64,000 nt of DNA from Paenibacillus whitsoniae (GCF_003955665.1 NZ_RXHU01000074.1:955-64954); one strand, 5' to 3'. Counted from the stretch's first letter, positions 17,289 to 26,218 are shown. The notes: generated by a model from the letters alone, not told the origin. Translations and numbers: made by a program.

Positions 17289-18254
17289 CTAGGCGTGGGC
17301 GCCCTCTTTGGTTTTGGCTTGCAAAAGCTCGCTCCAGCTCGCGAGAGTCGGCTGCTCCGCCAGCTGGGCGAACGTCACTTCGGCCCCTTGCTGGCGCCAA
17401 GCTTCAACCAAGCTCATGACGCGGATCGAGTCCAGCCCGTGTGCATCGATCAGATGATCATCGTCGCCGAGACTTTCCGGTGCTTCGTACAGCAGTTTTG
17501 CCACCTGTTCGCGCAGGGTATCGACATGGAAGTGAGCGCAATCGGCGGTACCCACTGCAGCTCCAGTTTTTGCTCCTGAACCTGCTTCAAATCCAACACC
17601 AACTCCAGATTCAGCTCCGGCTCCCAAATGCCCCTGCACCTGCGCCGTCGTCAGCACGACCGCACAGCGGTTTGCCGCATAGGCAATCGCCATCGCGTGG
17701 TTCTCCAGCGAGAAGTCCGCCAACGCATCCGCCACCATAAACGCCTGAATATCCTGCATAAACGCCTCGGCCGCCGTCATCATGCAGCCGATATGCGCGT
17801 AGATGCCGGTGATGATGAGCTGATCGCGCCCTTGCGCTTTCATCAGGTCAGCCAGATTGGATTTGCGGAATGCGCTGTACCGCCATTTGTCCAGTACCGT
17901 GTCGCCTTCCGCCGGCGCCAGCTCCGGTAAGATATTTTTCAGATGAGGCGCTTTGTTGATGCCCTCGCCCCAAAAGTCGAACAGCAGCCCGCGTTCGTCG
18001 CGCGATTGCTCACCCGGCTGCGCCGTGTATACGACAGGAACGCCCAGCTTACGGCATTGCTCCAGCAGTGCCTTGATGTGCGCCACTAACGTAGGGATCG
18101 GAGCCCGCTGCGTATCGTAGGCGTTTAGGAAATAGGCCTGCATATCGTGCACAAGCAGAACGGCTCTTTGCGGGTCAGGTGTCCAGGAAGCGCGGTTGGC
18201 AGGCAGGTCGGCCGCCACCGGCATCGAATAGGATTGAATTGTAGGAAGTGCCAT
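17289..18254 (-). CDS. dhbB: isochorismatase with aryl carrier domain (DhbB)
   Basis: Bifunctional protein of 321 residues. Residues ~30-205 are an isochorismatase domain (VLLVHDMQAYF, LDKWRYSAF, ITGIYAHIGCMMTA) that turns isochorismate into 2,3-dihydro-2,3-dihydroxybenzoate. Residues ~245-315 are an aryl carrier domain with the phosphopantetheine Ser in DAHGLDSIRVMSL. Between them lies a Gly/Ala/Glu-rich linker (about 212-238) encoded by GCTCC-like hexamers, similar in style to the insertion in DhbE. It starts with an ATG behind AAGGG and lies 21 bases ahead of dhbF. A 651-base gap with a palindrome array and a MITE-like element separates it from dhbE, so its transcription may be affected. 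Confidence 0.93.
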   Translation of the reverse strand: MALPTIQSYSMPVAADLPANRASWTPDPQRAVLLVHDMQAYFLNAYDTQRAPIPTLVAHIKALLEQCRKLGVPVVYTAQPGEQSRDERGLLFDFWGEGINKAPHLKNILPELAPAEGDTVLDKWRYSAFRKSNLADLMKAQGRDQLIITGIYAHIGCMMTAAEAFMQDIQAFMVADALADFSLENHAMAIAYAANRCAVVLTTAQVQGHLGAGAESGVGVGFEAGSGAKTGAAVGTADCAHFHVDTLREQVAKLLYEAPESLGDDDHLIDAHGLDSIRVMSLVEAWRQQGAEVTFAQLAEQPTLASWSELLQAKTKEGAHA

Positions 18255-18385
18255 ATATGAAAATCCCTTCTTTCTTTTATCTATTGGGATGCTTCAGTCG
18301 AGCATTGCGGTCTAATCTTTCGGCTTGAACGGAAGCTACTCCACATTTGGCGGTCAAGCTGCATCACGTGCAGCGGCAATCCGCA

Positions 18386-18560
18386 TAGCGGTTGCCAGCG
18401 AGCTTATTTCATCGAATCACCGATATTCCGGGCACGTAACGGTTGCGACAGCGGCTATTCCCTTTGAAATCGGCCCGATTCGCCGGCATTTCGGCAAATA
18501 AGCGCTGTGGTAATCGCTAAAGCTGAGATAACGGTTTATTAAGCCAAATAAGCGCTATTA
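18386..18560. repeat. palindrome-quartet array, locus 3, interrupted in the fourth unit
   Basis: Unit A (18386-18409) and unit B (18437-18459) lie in one orientation. Unit C (18496-18519) and unit D (starting 18546) lie in the other. All match a 24-base pattern near AAATAAGCGCTGTGGCAACCGCTA when read in the same sense. Spacings are about 51, 60 and 50. Unit D breaks off after AAATAAGCGCTATTA at 18560 and resumes as CAACCGTTA at 18799-18807, after the MITE-like insertion. Joining the two parts gives a full 24-base unit. Confidence 0.75.
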
Positions 18561-18795
18561 TGGGACTGTCGATTAAATGTTTATACTTTGGGAATCTGCG
18601 AGAGAACACAAAATGTATACGAAAAATCATATATCATGTGCTGCATTCACATAAAATCAATCAATTCTATTCGAAATATCATACACATTTCGTGATTTGA
18701 GGCCTGATTTTGAATATGTATTCGAAAAATCATACACATTCTCTGCGTGTGTCCGTTCACGGATTAAAACTGTCCACAATTAATCGACTGTCTCA
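18561..18795. mobile_element. 235-bp MITE-like element with TTA target duplication
   Basis: The ends TGGGACTGTCGATTAA and (reverse complement) TGAGACAGTCGATTAA form imperfect terminal inverted repeats that can be followed for about 28 bases. TTA occurs on both sides (18558-18560 and 18796-18798), as expected of a 3-bp target duplication. Inside are three direct repeats of about 24 bases near TGTATTCGAAAAATCATACACATT, at 18614, 18666 and 18717. There is no coding frame. The GGGACTGTC-type end resembles ends of some insertion sequences, so it could be moved by a transposase elsewhere in the genome (inference). It lies between dhbE and dhbB. Confidence 0.65.
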
Positions 18796-18905
18796 TTACA
18801 ACCGTTAGAAGCAGCAGGGGCTTGCGTCAAGCGGCATTCCCCCACCTGAACCACATGGGTACGCACACGGTACACCGCACTTGGCAGCCAGACACGACCG
18901 CCGAC

Positions 18906-20759
18906 TTAGCTATTAGTCGGCGTCAGCAAGCGCTCGCGCAGCGCTTTTTTGCTGACTTTGCCGACATTCGTTTGCGGAAAAGCGTCCGTAAACTCGATGC
19001 GGTCCGGGATCTTATAGGCGGACAGGCCGCGCCCGCGCAGGAACGTTTTCAGCTCAGGGCCGGTTGCCGCCGCACCTTCGCGCAAAATAATGAACGCGCA
19101 GGAGCGTTCTCCCAGAAACGCATCCGGCATCGCCACCAACGCCGCATCAAAAACAGCCGGATGTGCGAGCAGGTGGTTTTCCACCTCTTCGGCGGCAATT
19201 TTGTCTCCGCCACGGTTGATTTGATCTTTCGCTCTACCGTCGACGGTGACATAGCCCTGCTCATCCACTTTTACGAGATCGCCCGTGCGGTAAAAGCCGT
19301 CTGACGTAAAAGCTTTGGCATTATGCGCCTCCGCCTTATAATAGCCACGAATCGTGTAGGGTCCCCGTGTCAAAAGCTCGCCGACCTCGCCCGGCGCCAC
19401 CTCGGCATCGTTCTCGTCGACGACGCGCACTTCATCCCAGTCCGACATCGGTCGGCCCTGGGTGTTCACTATGATCTCCTCGGCATCGTCCAGCCTCGTG
19501 TAATTCACGAGCCCTTCCGCCATGCCGTACACCTGCTGCAGCTGGCAGCCGAGCACCTGCCGGACGCGCCCTGCAGCCTCGGCGCTGAATTTGGCCCCGC
19601 CGACCTGCAGCACCTGCAGGCTCGACAGATCCGGCCGGCGCTGCGCCGCCGCCTCCATCCATACCAGCGCCAGCGGTGGCACCAGCGCTGTAATCGTCAC
19701 CCGCTCCTTCGCGATGAGCGGGAAGGCATCGTCCGGGCTCGGCCTTGCGGCGAGCACGATGGTGCCGCCGGCGTACAGCGTGCCCAGCACGCCCGGCGAG
19801 CTCAGCGGAAAATTATGCGCGACCGGCAGCGCCGCCATATAGACGCTTCGCTCGGTAATGCCGCAGATTTCATTGCTGCGTCGGAAGCTGTACATATAGT
19901 CATCGTGCGTGCGCGGGATGAGCTTGGGCAGCCCCGTGCTGCCGCCGGACAGCTGCAGGAACGCGACGTCGCTGGAGTTGACCAGCGGCCATCTAAGTTG
20001 CTCCTGCTGATCTCCTACCTCGACTCCTGTTCCTGCTCCCTCTCTTGCTTCCGCTCCTGCTTCGAATCTTGCTTTTGCTCTTGCCCCGCCCCCGGCTCCC
20101 TCTCCTGCTTCCGCTCCTGCTTCGACACTTGCTTTCGTCCAGGCTCCTTCTCTTGCTTCCGCTCCCGCCTCGGCCCCGGCTCCTTCTCTTGCCCCCACTC
20201 CTGCGCCAGCCTCCGCCAACTGCTCCAACGACAGGAACGCCCCCGGCTCCCCGGCGACAAGCACGTGCTTCAGCGTCGGCACCTGTTCCTGCACCTGCGC
20301 GGCAAGCCCGCGATAGTCAAACCCGGCATCCGTGTCCGGGATGACATACGCCTTAGCCTCGCTGAACTCGCACAGGTAGCGAATTTCGCTCAGGCGGTGC
20401 AGCGGAAGCGCGAACACGGGCAGCGCCCCGATACGGAACAGCGCAAAAATTACCGTAAAAAACTCGTAACGATTCGTCATCTGCACCACGACGCGGTCCG
20501 TCGGCTGTACGCCGAGCTGCAGCAATCCGGCAGTCAGCTTACCGGCCTGTTCATACAGCGCCGAATAGCTGAGTCTCGTCTCTCCGCTGACGACGGCGAC
20601 CTTCTCACCAAAACGTGCCGCCCGATCCGCCAGCATATCGCCGAGCGTCAAGCCTTCCCAAAGGCCGGCCGAGCGGTATTCCGCCGCCTTGTCGGCAGGC
20701 CAGGTCGGACAATCCTTTTTCAATTGGGCATAGGCTTGTTCATTAAAATGCCTCGTCAT
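18906..20759 (-). CDS. dhbE: 2,3-dihydroxybenzoate-AMP ligase (DhbE) with low-complexity insertion
   Basis: Stand-alone adenylating enzyme of 617 residues. It activates 2,3-dihydroxybenzoate and loads it on the DhbB carrier domain. The ATP-binding signature FLQLSGGSTGLPK, the YGMAEGLVNYTRLDD block, the hinge YRTGDLVKVDEQGY and the C-terminal Lys in QTNVGKVSKK are present. B. subtilis DhbE has 539 residues. The excess is an insertion of about 80 residues just ahead of the ATP signature (nucleotides ~20010-20215), made of Gly/Ala/Glu/Arg repeats such as EAGAEAREGAG. The ATG at 20759 follows GGGGG and overlaps the dhbC end by 17 bases. The reading frame is intact through the repeats, so the insertion is probably a tolerated surface loop. 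Confidence 0.92.
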   Translation of the reverse strand: MTRHFNEQAYAQLKKDCPTWPADKAAEYRSAGLWEGLTLGDMLADRAARFGEKVAVVSGETRLSYSALYEQAGKLTAGLLQLGVQPTDRVVVQMTNRYEFFTVIFALFRIGALPVFALPLHRLSEIRYLCEFSEAKAYVIPDTDAGFDYRGLAAQVQEQVPTLKHVLVAGEPGAFLSLEQLAEAGAGVGAREGAGAEAGAEAREGAWTKASVEAGAEAGEGAGGGARAKARFEAGAEAREGAGTGVEVGDQQEQLRWPLVNSSDVAFLQLSGGSTGLPKLIPRTHDDYMYSFRRSNEICGITERSVYMAALPVAHNFPLSSPGVLGTLYAGGTIVLAARPSPDDAFPLIAKERVTITALVPPLALVWMEAAAQRRPDLSSLQVLQVGGAKFSAEAAGRVRQVLGCQLQQVYGMAEGLVNYTRLDDAEEIIVNTQGRPMSDWDEVRVVDENDAEVAPGEVGELLTRGPYTIRGYYKAEAHNAKAFTSDGFYRTGDLVKVDEQGYVTVDGRAKDQINRGGDKIAAEEVENHLLAHPAVFDAALVAMPDAFLGERSCAFIILREGAAATGPELKTFLRGRGLSAYKIPDRIEFTDAFPQTNVGKVSKKALRERLLTPTNS

Positions 20760-21987
20760 CCTGTACCCCCATCGCACGCAGCATCGTGCGGAATTTAGCC
20801 GATGTTTCTTTCAGTTCAGATTCCGCGCTGGATTCGGCTACGATGCCCGCTCCGGAATAAAGCTGCAAGGTATGGCTTTCCGCCACGGCGCAGCGAATCG
20901 TAATGACCCATTCGCCGTCTCCGTTCGCATCGCACCAGCCGACAAGCCCTGTATAGAAGCCCCGGTCAAAAGGCTCAATCTCCTCAATCGCTTCTCTCGC
21001 CAGCTCCGTCGGCGATCCGCACACCGCAGGTGTCGGGTGCAGGGCCATGGCAAGCGCCAGCGAAGTCATTTCCGGATCAGCAAGTTCCCCCCTAATTTCC
21101 GTAGATAAATGCCACATGGCTGCCGTGCTGACCAGGGACGGCTTCTCCGGTACGTCAAGCGACTTGCAAAAAGGACGCAGCGCCTCCGCGACCGCCTCGA
21201 TCACTAGCGCGTGCTCGCGCAAATCCTTCGGCGAGACCATCAGTGCCTCCGCGCGCTGTTCGTCTTCGACAGGGTCGCTGCTGCGCGGTGTAGAGCCAGC
21301 TAGCGGATTCACATACAGCTGCGTACCGGTTCTGGCCACGAGCAGCTCCGGACTCGCGCCGATCAAGGTACGGGTGCGGTCGACTGTTTTTTCGCCATGC
21401 AGACCGCGTCCCACATGTTCCGCCCGCTTCGGCAGATCAACGGCAAATGTGTAGCCCAGCGTGTTGTGCTGCGCAAGATTGTGCAGCAGCTCCTGCAGCC
21501 TGATCGGCTGCGGAGAAGTCAGCTTGAGCGTGCGTGCGAGCACGATTTTGTCGAGCTCTCCGGCGCGCATGCGGGCGATTGCTTTGTTGGCCCCTGCCAC
21601 ATACGACTCCGGCGCAGGAACCGGCTCTATCGTATAACTGCTGCCGATCGGGCTGCGCAGCGGGTCATGCGGGTCGAGGTTCAGCTTTTCCAGCTTTCGG
21701 ACCGTGAGCGGGACCACGAGGTGGGCGGGCTGCTTCGGGTCAAAAGGAATAGCCCCGACCAGCATCGGAAGTCGCTGACCGGTCTGTTTCAGCTGTGCCA
21801 GCAGCCTTGCAGCACGATCAGGCAGCGTCTGGAGCTCTCCCAGCCCCGCAGCGCTAGGAAGAACGGCAAGCGTCCCTTGCGCTAGCCAAGTCGCCTCTGG
21901 GGTCGCAAAGAAAAAGGATTGGCCCGGCTCATAATCCTTCAATAATTCGGCGGCTGTCGCCTCCGTCACTTGATCTTGTGCGTTCAT
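20743..21987 (-). CDS. dhbC: isochorismate synthase (DhbC)
   Basis: Chorismate-binding enzyme of 414 residues that converts chorismate to isochorismate, the first committed step of dihydroxybenzoate formation. The C-terminal catalytic half shows MRAGELDKIVLARTLKL, the GASPELLV block, SPKDLREHALVIEAV, HPTPAVCGSPTELA and the final YSGAGIVAESSAESEL, all typical of EntC/DhbC. The ATG at 21987 is preferred to one at 21996 because AAGGAGG lies nine bases upstream. Coding overlap with dhbE suggests translational coupling. Confidence 0.93.
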   Translation of the reverse strand: MNAQDQVTEATAAELLKDYEPGQSFFFATPEATWLAQGTLAVLPSAAGLGELQTLPDRAARLLAQLKQTGQRLPMLVGAIPFDPKQPAHLVVPLTVRKLEKLNLDPHDPLRSPIGSSYTIEPVPAPESYVAGANKAIARMRAGELDKIVLARTLKLTSPQPIRLQELLHNLAQHNTLGYTFAVDLPKRAEHVGRGLHGEKTVDRTRTLIGASPELLVARTGTQLYVNPLAGSTPRSSDPVEDEQRAEALMVSPKDLREHALVIEAVAEALRPFCKSLDVPEKPSLVSTAAMWHLSTEIRGELADPEMTSLALAMALHPTPAVCGSPTELAREAIEEIEPFDRGFYTGLVGWCDANGDGEWVITIRCAVAESHTLQLYSGAGIVAESSAESELKETSAKFRTMLRAMGVQDDEAF

Positions 21988-22076
21988 GGTTTTCATCCTC
22001 CTTATAGTCCCGGAATGGCGGATGTATGAAAGCTTCTGGCTGTCTGACTGCCGGGTATTATGATCGGTTTACTCGG

Positions 22077-22859
22077 TTAAACGCCGAGTGTCGCCCCACC
22101 GTCGACGCGCAGATCATGCATCGTCACATGGCCGGCGCGGTCAGACACGAGGAATCGTACTGCGTCAGCAATATCTTCTGGGGTTGCGAGCTTTCTAAGC
22201 GGGATGCCGATGCGATATGACGGCAACGAGCCGTCCAGCGTCGCCTGCTTGCCCTGCTCATCCTGCCACATGCCTCGCAGCATGGGCGTGTCGGTCGAGC
22301 CTGGCGAGACGATGTTGCAGCGAATGCCGTACTCAGCGAGCTCCAGCGCCAGGCACTTCGTCAGCATCGTCACCGCTGCTTTGGTCGTCGCGTAGGCGCC
22401 CATGCCCATGCGGGGTACGGCGGCGGCGTTCGACGACACCGTGACGATGGCGCCCCGGCGGCGCGGAATCATCCGCGTGCCGACCGCACGCGAGAGATGG
22501 AACACGCCGCTGACGTTTACGGCGAGCAGCTCATTCCAGTCCTCGTCGGCGTACGAGGAGAGCGCCCCCATGCGCAGCACACCGGCTGCATGGACGAGAA
22601 TGTCGATGGGACCGAGTTCCGCCTCGACCCGCTCCACGACCTGCGGCACAGCCGCATGGTCTTTGAGATTCAAGGGGTACGCCTTCACAAGCGCACCCTG
22701 CCCTACCATCTCGCCGCATAACCGCTGAAGCGGCTCCGCTTGCTTGTCGACAGCGGCGACGGTCGCTCCCTGCGCGCTGAGCGCGCGGACGACGGCTTCG
22801 CCGATACCTTGAGCGGCGCCGGTAACCAGCGCGACTCGGCCTTCCAATTCGTTCGTCAT
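22077..22859 (-). CDS. dhbA: 2,3-dihydro-2,3-dihydroxybenzoate dehydrogenase (DhbA)
   Basis: Short-chain dehydrogenase of 260 residues that oxidises 2,3-dihydro-2,3-dihydroxybenzoate to 2,3-dihydroxybenzoate with NAD. It has the nucleotide site TGAAQGIGEAV, the catalytic Ser in VTVSSNAA, the YATTK pair and the C-terminal motif DLRVDGGATLGV that is characteristic of EntA/DhbA. The open frame begins at 22880, but the domain start and spacing from GAGGGGA support the ATG at 22859. It follows besA with only a short gap. Confidence 0.93.
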   Translation of the reverse strand: MTNELEGRVALVTGAAQGIGEAVVRALSAQGATVAAVDKQAEPLQRLCGEMVGQGALVKAYPLNLKDHAAVPQVVERVEAELGPIDILVHAAGVLRMGALSSYADEDWNELLAVNVSGVFHLSRAVGTRMIPRRRGAIVTVSSNAAAVPRMGMGAYATTKAAVTMLTKCLALELAEYGIRCNIVSPGSTDTPMLRGMWQDEQGKQATLDGSLPSYRIGIPLRKLATPEDIADAVRFLVSDRAGHVTMHDLRVDGGATLGV

Positions 22860-22876
22860 TCGCTCATCACATCCCC

Positions 22877-23728
22877 TCATACCAATCGAAGCATGCGGCT
22901 GATTAACGCCGGCAGCACCGTGATGTGGCCCTCTCCCTCAAACTCATGAAGCTTCACGCGCAGCTTCTCCGCAGGAATTTGCGACAACTGGTCATACAGC
23001 TCGGTCGTGTTTTCGCTCATATTGCTCGGATGATTCCGCTCCAGTTCCGCAAAGGTCATGAAGAGCGTCAACGGCGTGTGGAGGTTCGGAAGACTCGCCT
23101 GGAACTTCTCCTCCTGTTCCTGCAGCAGCGCCTTGTTCCAATGCACGGAGGGACTGCCGGCGATATAGGTCTGAAAGCTTTCCGGTCTTGTAAAAAGTGT
23201 CTGCAACACGAACAACCCGCCGAGCGAATGACCGAAAATCGCCTGCCGACTCCGGTTAATCGGATAATCACGCTCGATGCGCGGTTTGAGCGTTTCTTCA
23301 ATTAACGTCCGCAGCGCATCCGCGCCGCCGACCTCGGGACGAGGTTGCTCCTTGTTCCGCACCGGCAATGCGTCCAGCACTTCCTGCGGCGTCGGCATCG
23401 TAAAATCGTAGAACCGGGTCGAATCGAACGGCTGGTTCGTGGGATACCCGATGCCGACGATCACGGCGGGGTGAACGCCTGTTTTGTCCGGGACGCGGGA
23501 CTGAACCCGTATCGTCTCTACCGTGGTTGCAAACGTTGCGTTGCCGTCTAGCAGATAAATGACCGGAAATCCCTCCGGCGGCGCCTCCTGCATCGGTCTC
23601 GCCACATAAATGTGGTACGGTCGCTCGCGCACCGGCGTGTGAAGCAGAAACTGCTCCGTATTTGGCATGTAAAAAGCATCCCGGGCCGCCCCCTCCGAGG
23701 CAGTCTGTGCGGAAATGGGGTATGTCAT
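22877..23728 (-). CDS. besA: BesA-like ferric siderophore trilactone esterase
   Basis: Cytosolic alpha/beta hydrolase of 283 residues in the Fes/BesA/IroE family. It shows YLLDGNATF, the nucleophile elbow GHSLGGLFVL, and a C-terminal His in FEGEGHITVLP. These enzymes cut the trilactone of imported ferri-bacillibactin so that iron can be released. It is first in the leftward dhb operon and sits behind the Fur box at 23880. AAAGGAG lies 11 bases before the ATG at 23728; a further ATG at 23749 overlaps that ribosome binding site and is less likely. Confidence 0.88.
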   Translation of the reverse strand: MTYPISAQTASEGAARDAFYMPNTEQFLLHTPVRERPYHIYVARPMQEAPPEGFPVIYLLDGNATFATTVETIRVQSRVPDKTGVHPAVIVGIGYPTNQPFDSTRFYDFTMPTPQEVLDALPVRNKEQPRPEVGGADALRTLIEETLKPRIERDYPINRSRQAIFGHSLGGLFVLQTLFTRPESFQTYIAGSPSVHWNKALLQEQEEKFQASLPNLHTPLTLFMTFAELERNHPSNMSENTTELYDQLSQIPAEKLRVKLHEFEGEGHITVLPALISRMLRLV

Positions 23729-23879
23729 GGTGGTGATTGCTCCTTTCATGTCATGGTGACTGTGAAACTCGTGTCGGGTTCCTCACCCATCCGCCGATGT
23801 CTGCTAAGTTGTCAGCCACGTCGATGGACAGGATCGTTGCTCAGTTCAATGAACCGGCAGCAATTCATCTCGAAACAAT

Positions 23880-23906
23880 TGATAATGATTCTCATTATTG
23901 ATTATA
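23880..23906 (-). promoter_or_regulatory. Fur box and -10 element of the besA-dhb operon
   Basis: TGATAATGATTCTCATTATT at 23880-23899 matches the Fur/19-bp iron box with few deviations. On the minus strand TATAAT (23906-23901) lies directly upstream, so Fur bound there would block transcription start. No clear -35 was identified. The remaining ~150 bases before besA show nothing else. Confidence 0.85.
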
Positions 23907-23982
23907 GGAGAATTAGTTAACAGCTTCCATGAACGATTTCCACATTATCGGATGGACGAAATACAGATTTTGGGGTGAAAAT

Positions 23983-24025
23983 AAAAGACCGAACGTATGC
24001 ATACAGCCATACGCTCGGTCTTTTA
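23983..24025 (-). terminator. bidirectional-looking terminator after the LuxR-type gene
   Basis: AAAAGACCGAACGTATG and CATACGCTCGGTCTTTT pair with one mismatch around an eight-base loop. T-runs occur on both strands. It closes the leftward regulator gene ending at 24101 and insulates the dhb promoter. Confidence 0.85.
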
Positions 24026-24100
24026 TTCATCTAGTTAATAGTCGGACACAGGAATCGGATGCTTGTAATATTCCCGTGCCTGGATTGTAAGCTTAGGCAT

Positions 24101-26164
24101 TCAGCTCCCTTGTGTCAAGAACATGCGAAGTAACTGGGTCCTGTTTCCAATTCCGAGTTTTTCATATACCGACTTAAGATGCTTCTTGACGGTTACTTCC
24201 GCTATGAATAGATTCGCCGCGATTTCCGCATTCGATTTCCCCTGTGTGACGAGTTGCACAATCTCTTTTTCCCTCGGCGTTAGCAGCTCCGTAAAACTCG
24301 GCTCTTTCGGCGCCGTTGATTGGGTGTAGGACAGTGACGTTTCGCCGACTGCCTGTGTGGGCTCCTGCATTCCGCTTTTTTGCAGCAGGTCCTCTAGCAA
24401 CAACTCAAGCTTATTTCCTCTGGTGTCTAGCACGTAGGTTGATGTCGGCGTCACACCGTCATAATAACAGTGTTTGACGTCGGGAACCTCCTGAAAGCCC
24501 ATGTCCAGGTGCGGCTGGATAAACAACGGATCGGGCGGAGGGGAAGCAATCAAGAAGCCGCCGGAAATCATAAATGAGAACAATAAAGAGATGGCTTCCA
24601 TCGTAAGCGTCGCATCCTCCGAGTTGGCAATATCGATGATCCGAATAAACCATCCAGCTGGCCGATGGGCAGGTACAAGGAAATGCTCATAGTCAGATGA
24701 AGTAAGGCTTGTGAAATACGGCGATGCCAAAGGGTCTTCCAGCAGGTAAGGCATTGTTGCAGCATGAATCGGGAAAATCACCGATAATCCTACGATCTCG
24801 CCTTCATTCGTCCGAAGCAGTTTTACAATATCATGACCTAGTTCGAGATAATTCCAAAGATTTATTGAGTCTAGTTTGGATAAATCGTAACGAACGTCCA
24901 TTTTCTGTTCGATGATCCGGTTGGATACGGGATCAATTTCGGTTCTAACAACAGGATGAGCCTCGGCATACCTGCGCGCTATGTATCGATCCCCCTCTCT
25001 CACATTATCCTTCGTAAGGAGGTCCCAATAATATTGACCTTTGGCAGAAGGCGAGAGAATCCAGCGAATAGTGGCATTGCCGATGTACCAAAAAAGTTCT
25101 CCTAACTCCCACGAGCCGCTTCCGTCTCGGGAAGCCTGATTAATGCGTGTCTTATAATAAGACGCACAGCGTACGAGCAAGCTCCTGTAGCGTGAAGGGG
25201 AGCGTTCCTTTAACATTTTGCACACTGCATCCCTCATCAGATCGTGAAGCATCCAGCCTCGAGCCGCTTTGCGGACGAACGATAGTCGGCATAGCCCCGT
25301 AAACATTTCGGATGATATTGCCCCGTCACTTATGAAAGACAAAGATTCCTGATCAAATTTGCGCAGAACAGACGCAGACTCGACCCACTGTCGAATGTCC
25401 GGATCAGGAACTTCGCGAAACCAAAGCTCTACAAGTTGATCGAACCAGTCCTCCCCGCCGGAGTCCTCCCAATCAGCAGCGTCTCCGGAAAATGCCGAGA
25501 CTGACAAAGATAAGGCCAGCGGATGTCCTTTCGTAAGTGACCACATTTTCTTCTGCTGTTCCAATGAGGAAATTCCACATTTGCGTAGATAGGCAAAAGA
25601 CTTCTGTCGATCGAAAGAGCCGAGGGGAATTCGTTTGACCCGCTCTCTCCACGCCGGGGACAATTGCCACTGCCCTTTTAATGGGGTGCGGCCGGCGATA
25701 ACAACCAAGACCTGATTCGGAAGCCACTGGATCAGATGTTCCCGCAGCCACGTATCAAGGTCATCCATTTCTTCATAAGTATCGAAAGCGATGGTCACCC
25801 GGGTTCTCTGCGCAAGCTCTTGTATGGTCTGTAAAAAGGACTCCGTCAAATTGCATTCGCCCTTACTTGGCGTCGACAAGAGGGCCTCACATTGCTGCAG
25901 CAGTCTTTTATAAAGCTCGTCATGAGTATGATGGAAATCACGGCTATCTACATAAAGAAAAACGCAATCCTGCTGTATAGACATTCTTCGCATGGTATCC
26001 AGCAGGGTACTTTTGCCCACGCCACCAGTACCAAATACATTCCAAATGTTTTTATCATCGGGCGTTCCACTTGTTAAAAAACGGAGATATTGCTCGGTCT
26101 CACTGTCACGGCCGATAAGAAAGTCATTCTCTTTTTGTTGAACACGGCTCAACAGATCACTCAT
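24101..26164 (-). CDS. LuxR-family regulator with N-terminal P-loop ATPase
   Basis: Large regulator of 687 residues. An NB-ARC/AAA-like ATPase fills the first third (Walker A GTGGVGKSTL, then VTIAFDTYEEMDD and the VVIAGR sensor segment). A middle region follows without recognised repeats. The C-terminal GerE/LuxR helix-turn-helix (about 620-685) reads LLTPREKEIVQLVTQGKSNAEIA, with TVKKHLKSVYEKLGI as the recognition part. The architecture recalls MalT/LAL-type regulators with ligand-controlled ATP switches, but no TPR repeats are obvious. It is divergent from two exported-protein genes across a 260-base spacer holding a perfect palindrome at 26219, and probably controls them. The inducer is unknown. 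Confidence 0.8.
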   Translation of the reverse strand: MSDLLSRVQQKENDFLIGRDSETEQYLRFLTSGTPDDKNIWNVFGTGGVGKSTLLDTMRRMSIQQDCVFLYVDSRDFHHTHDELYKRLLQQCEALLSTPSKGECNLTESFLQTIQELAQRTRVTIAFDTYEEMDDLDTWLREHLIQWLPNQVLVVIAGRTPLKGQWQLSPAWRERVKRIPLGSFDRQKSFAYLRKCGISSLEQQKKMWSLTKGHPLALSLSVSAFSGDAADWEDSGGEDWFDQLVELWFREVPDPDIRQWVESASVLRKFDQESLSFISDGAISSEMFTGLCRLSFVRKAARGWMLHDLMRDAVCKMLKERSPSRYRSLLVRCASYYKTRINQASRDGSGSWELGELFWYIGNATIRWILSPSAKGQYYWDLLTKDNVREGDRYIARRYAEAHPVVRTEIDPVSNRIIEQKMDVRYDLSKLDSINLWNYLELGHDIVKLLRTNEGEIVGLSVIFPIHAATMPYLLEDPLASPYFTSLTSSDYEHFLVPAHRPAGWFIRIIDIANSEDATLTMEAISLLFSFMISGGFLIASPPPDPLFIQPHLDMGFQEVPDVKHCYYDGVTPTSTYVLDTRGNKLELLLEDLLQKSGMQEPTQAVGETSLSYTQSTAPKEPSFTELLTPREKEIVQLVTQGKSNAEIAANLFIAEVTVKKHLKSVYEKLGIGNRTQLLRMFLTQGS

Positions 26165-26218
26165 CTTCGTCCCTGCCTCAGAAGGTAATAGGATTCCAAT
26201 CCAACTTAAGTATATACC

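Noticed and set aside
20010..20215. Frameshift or assembly error in dhbE
   Set aside because: The frame stays open through the repeats and all motifs before and after are intact, so it is treated as an in-frame insertion, though copy number should be verified.
22026..22220. 64-codon plus-strand frame at the end of dhbA
   Set aside because: Antisense shadow of the dhbA 3' end, with no ribosome binding site.
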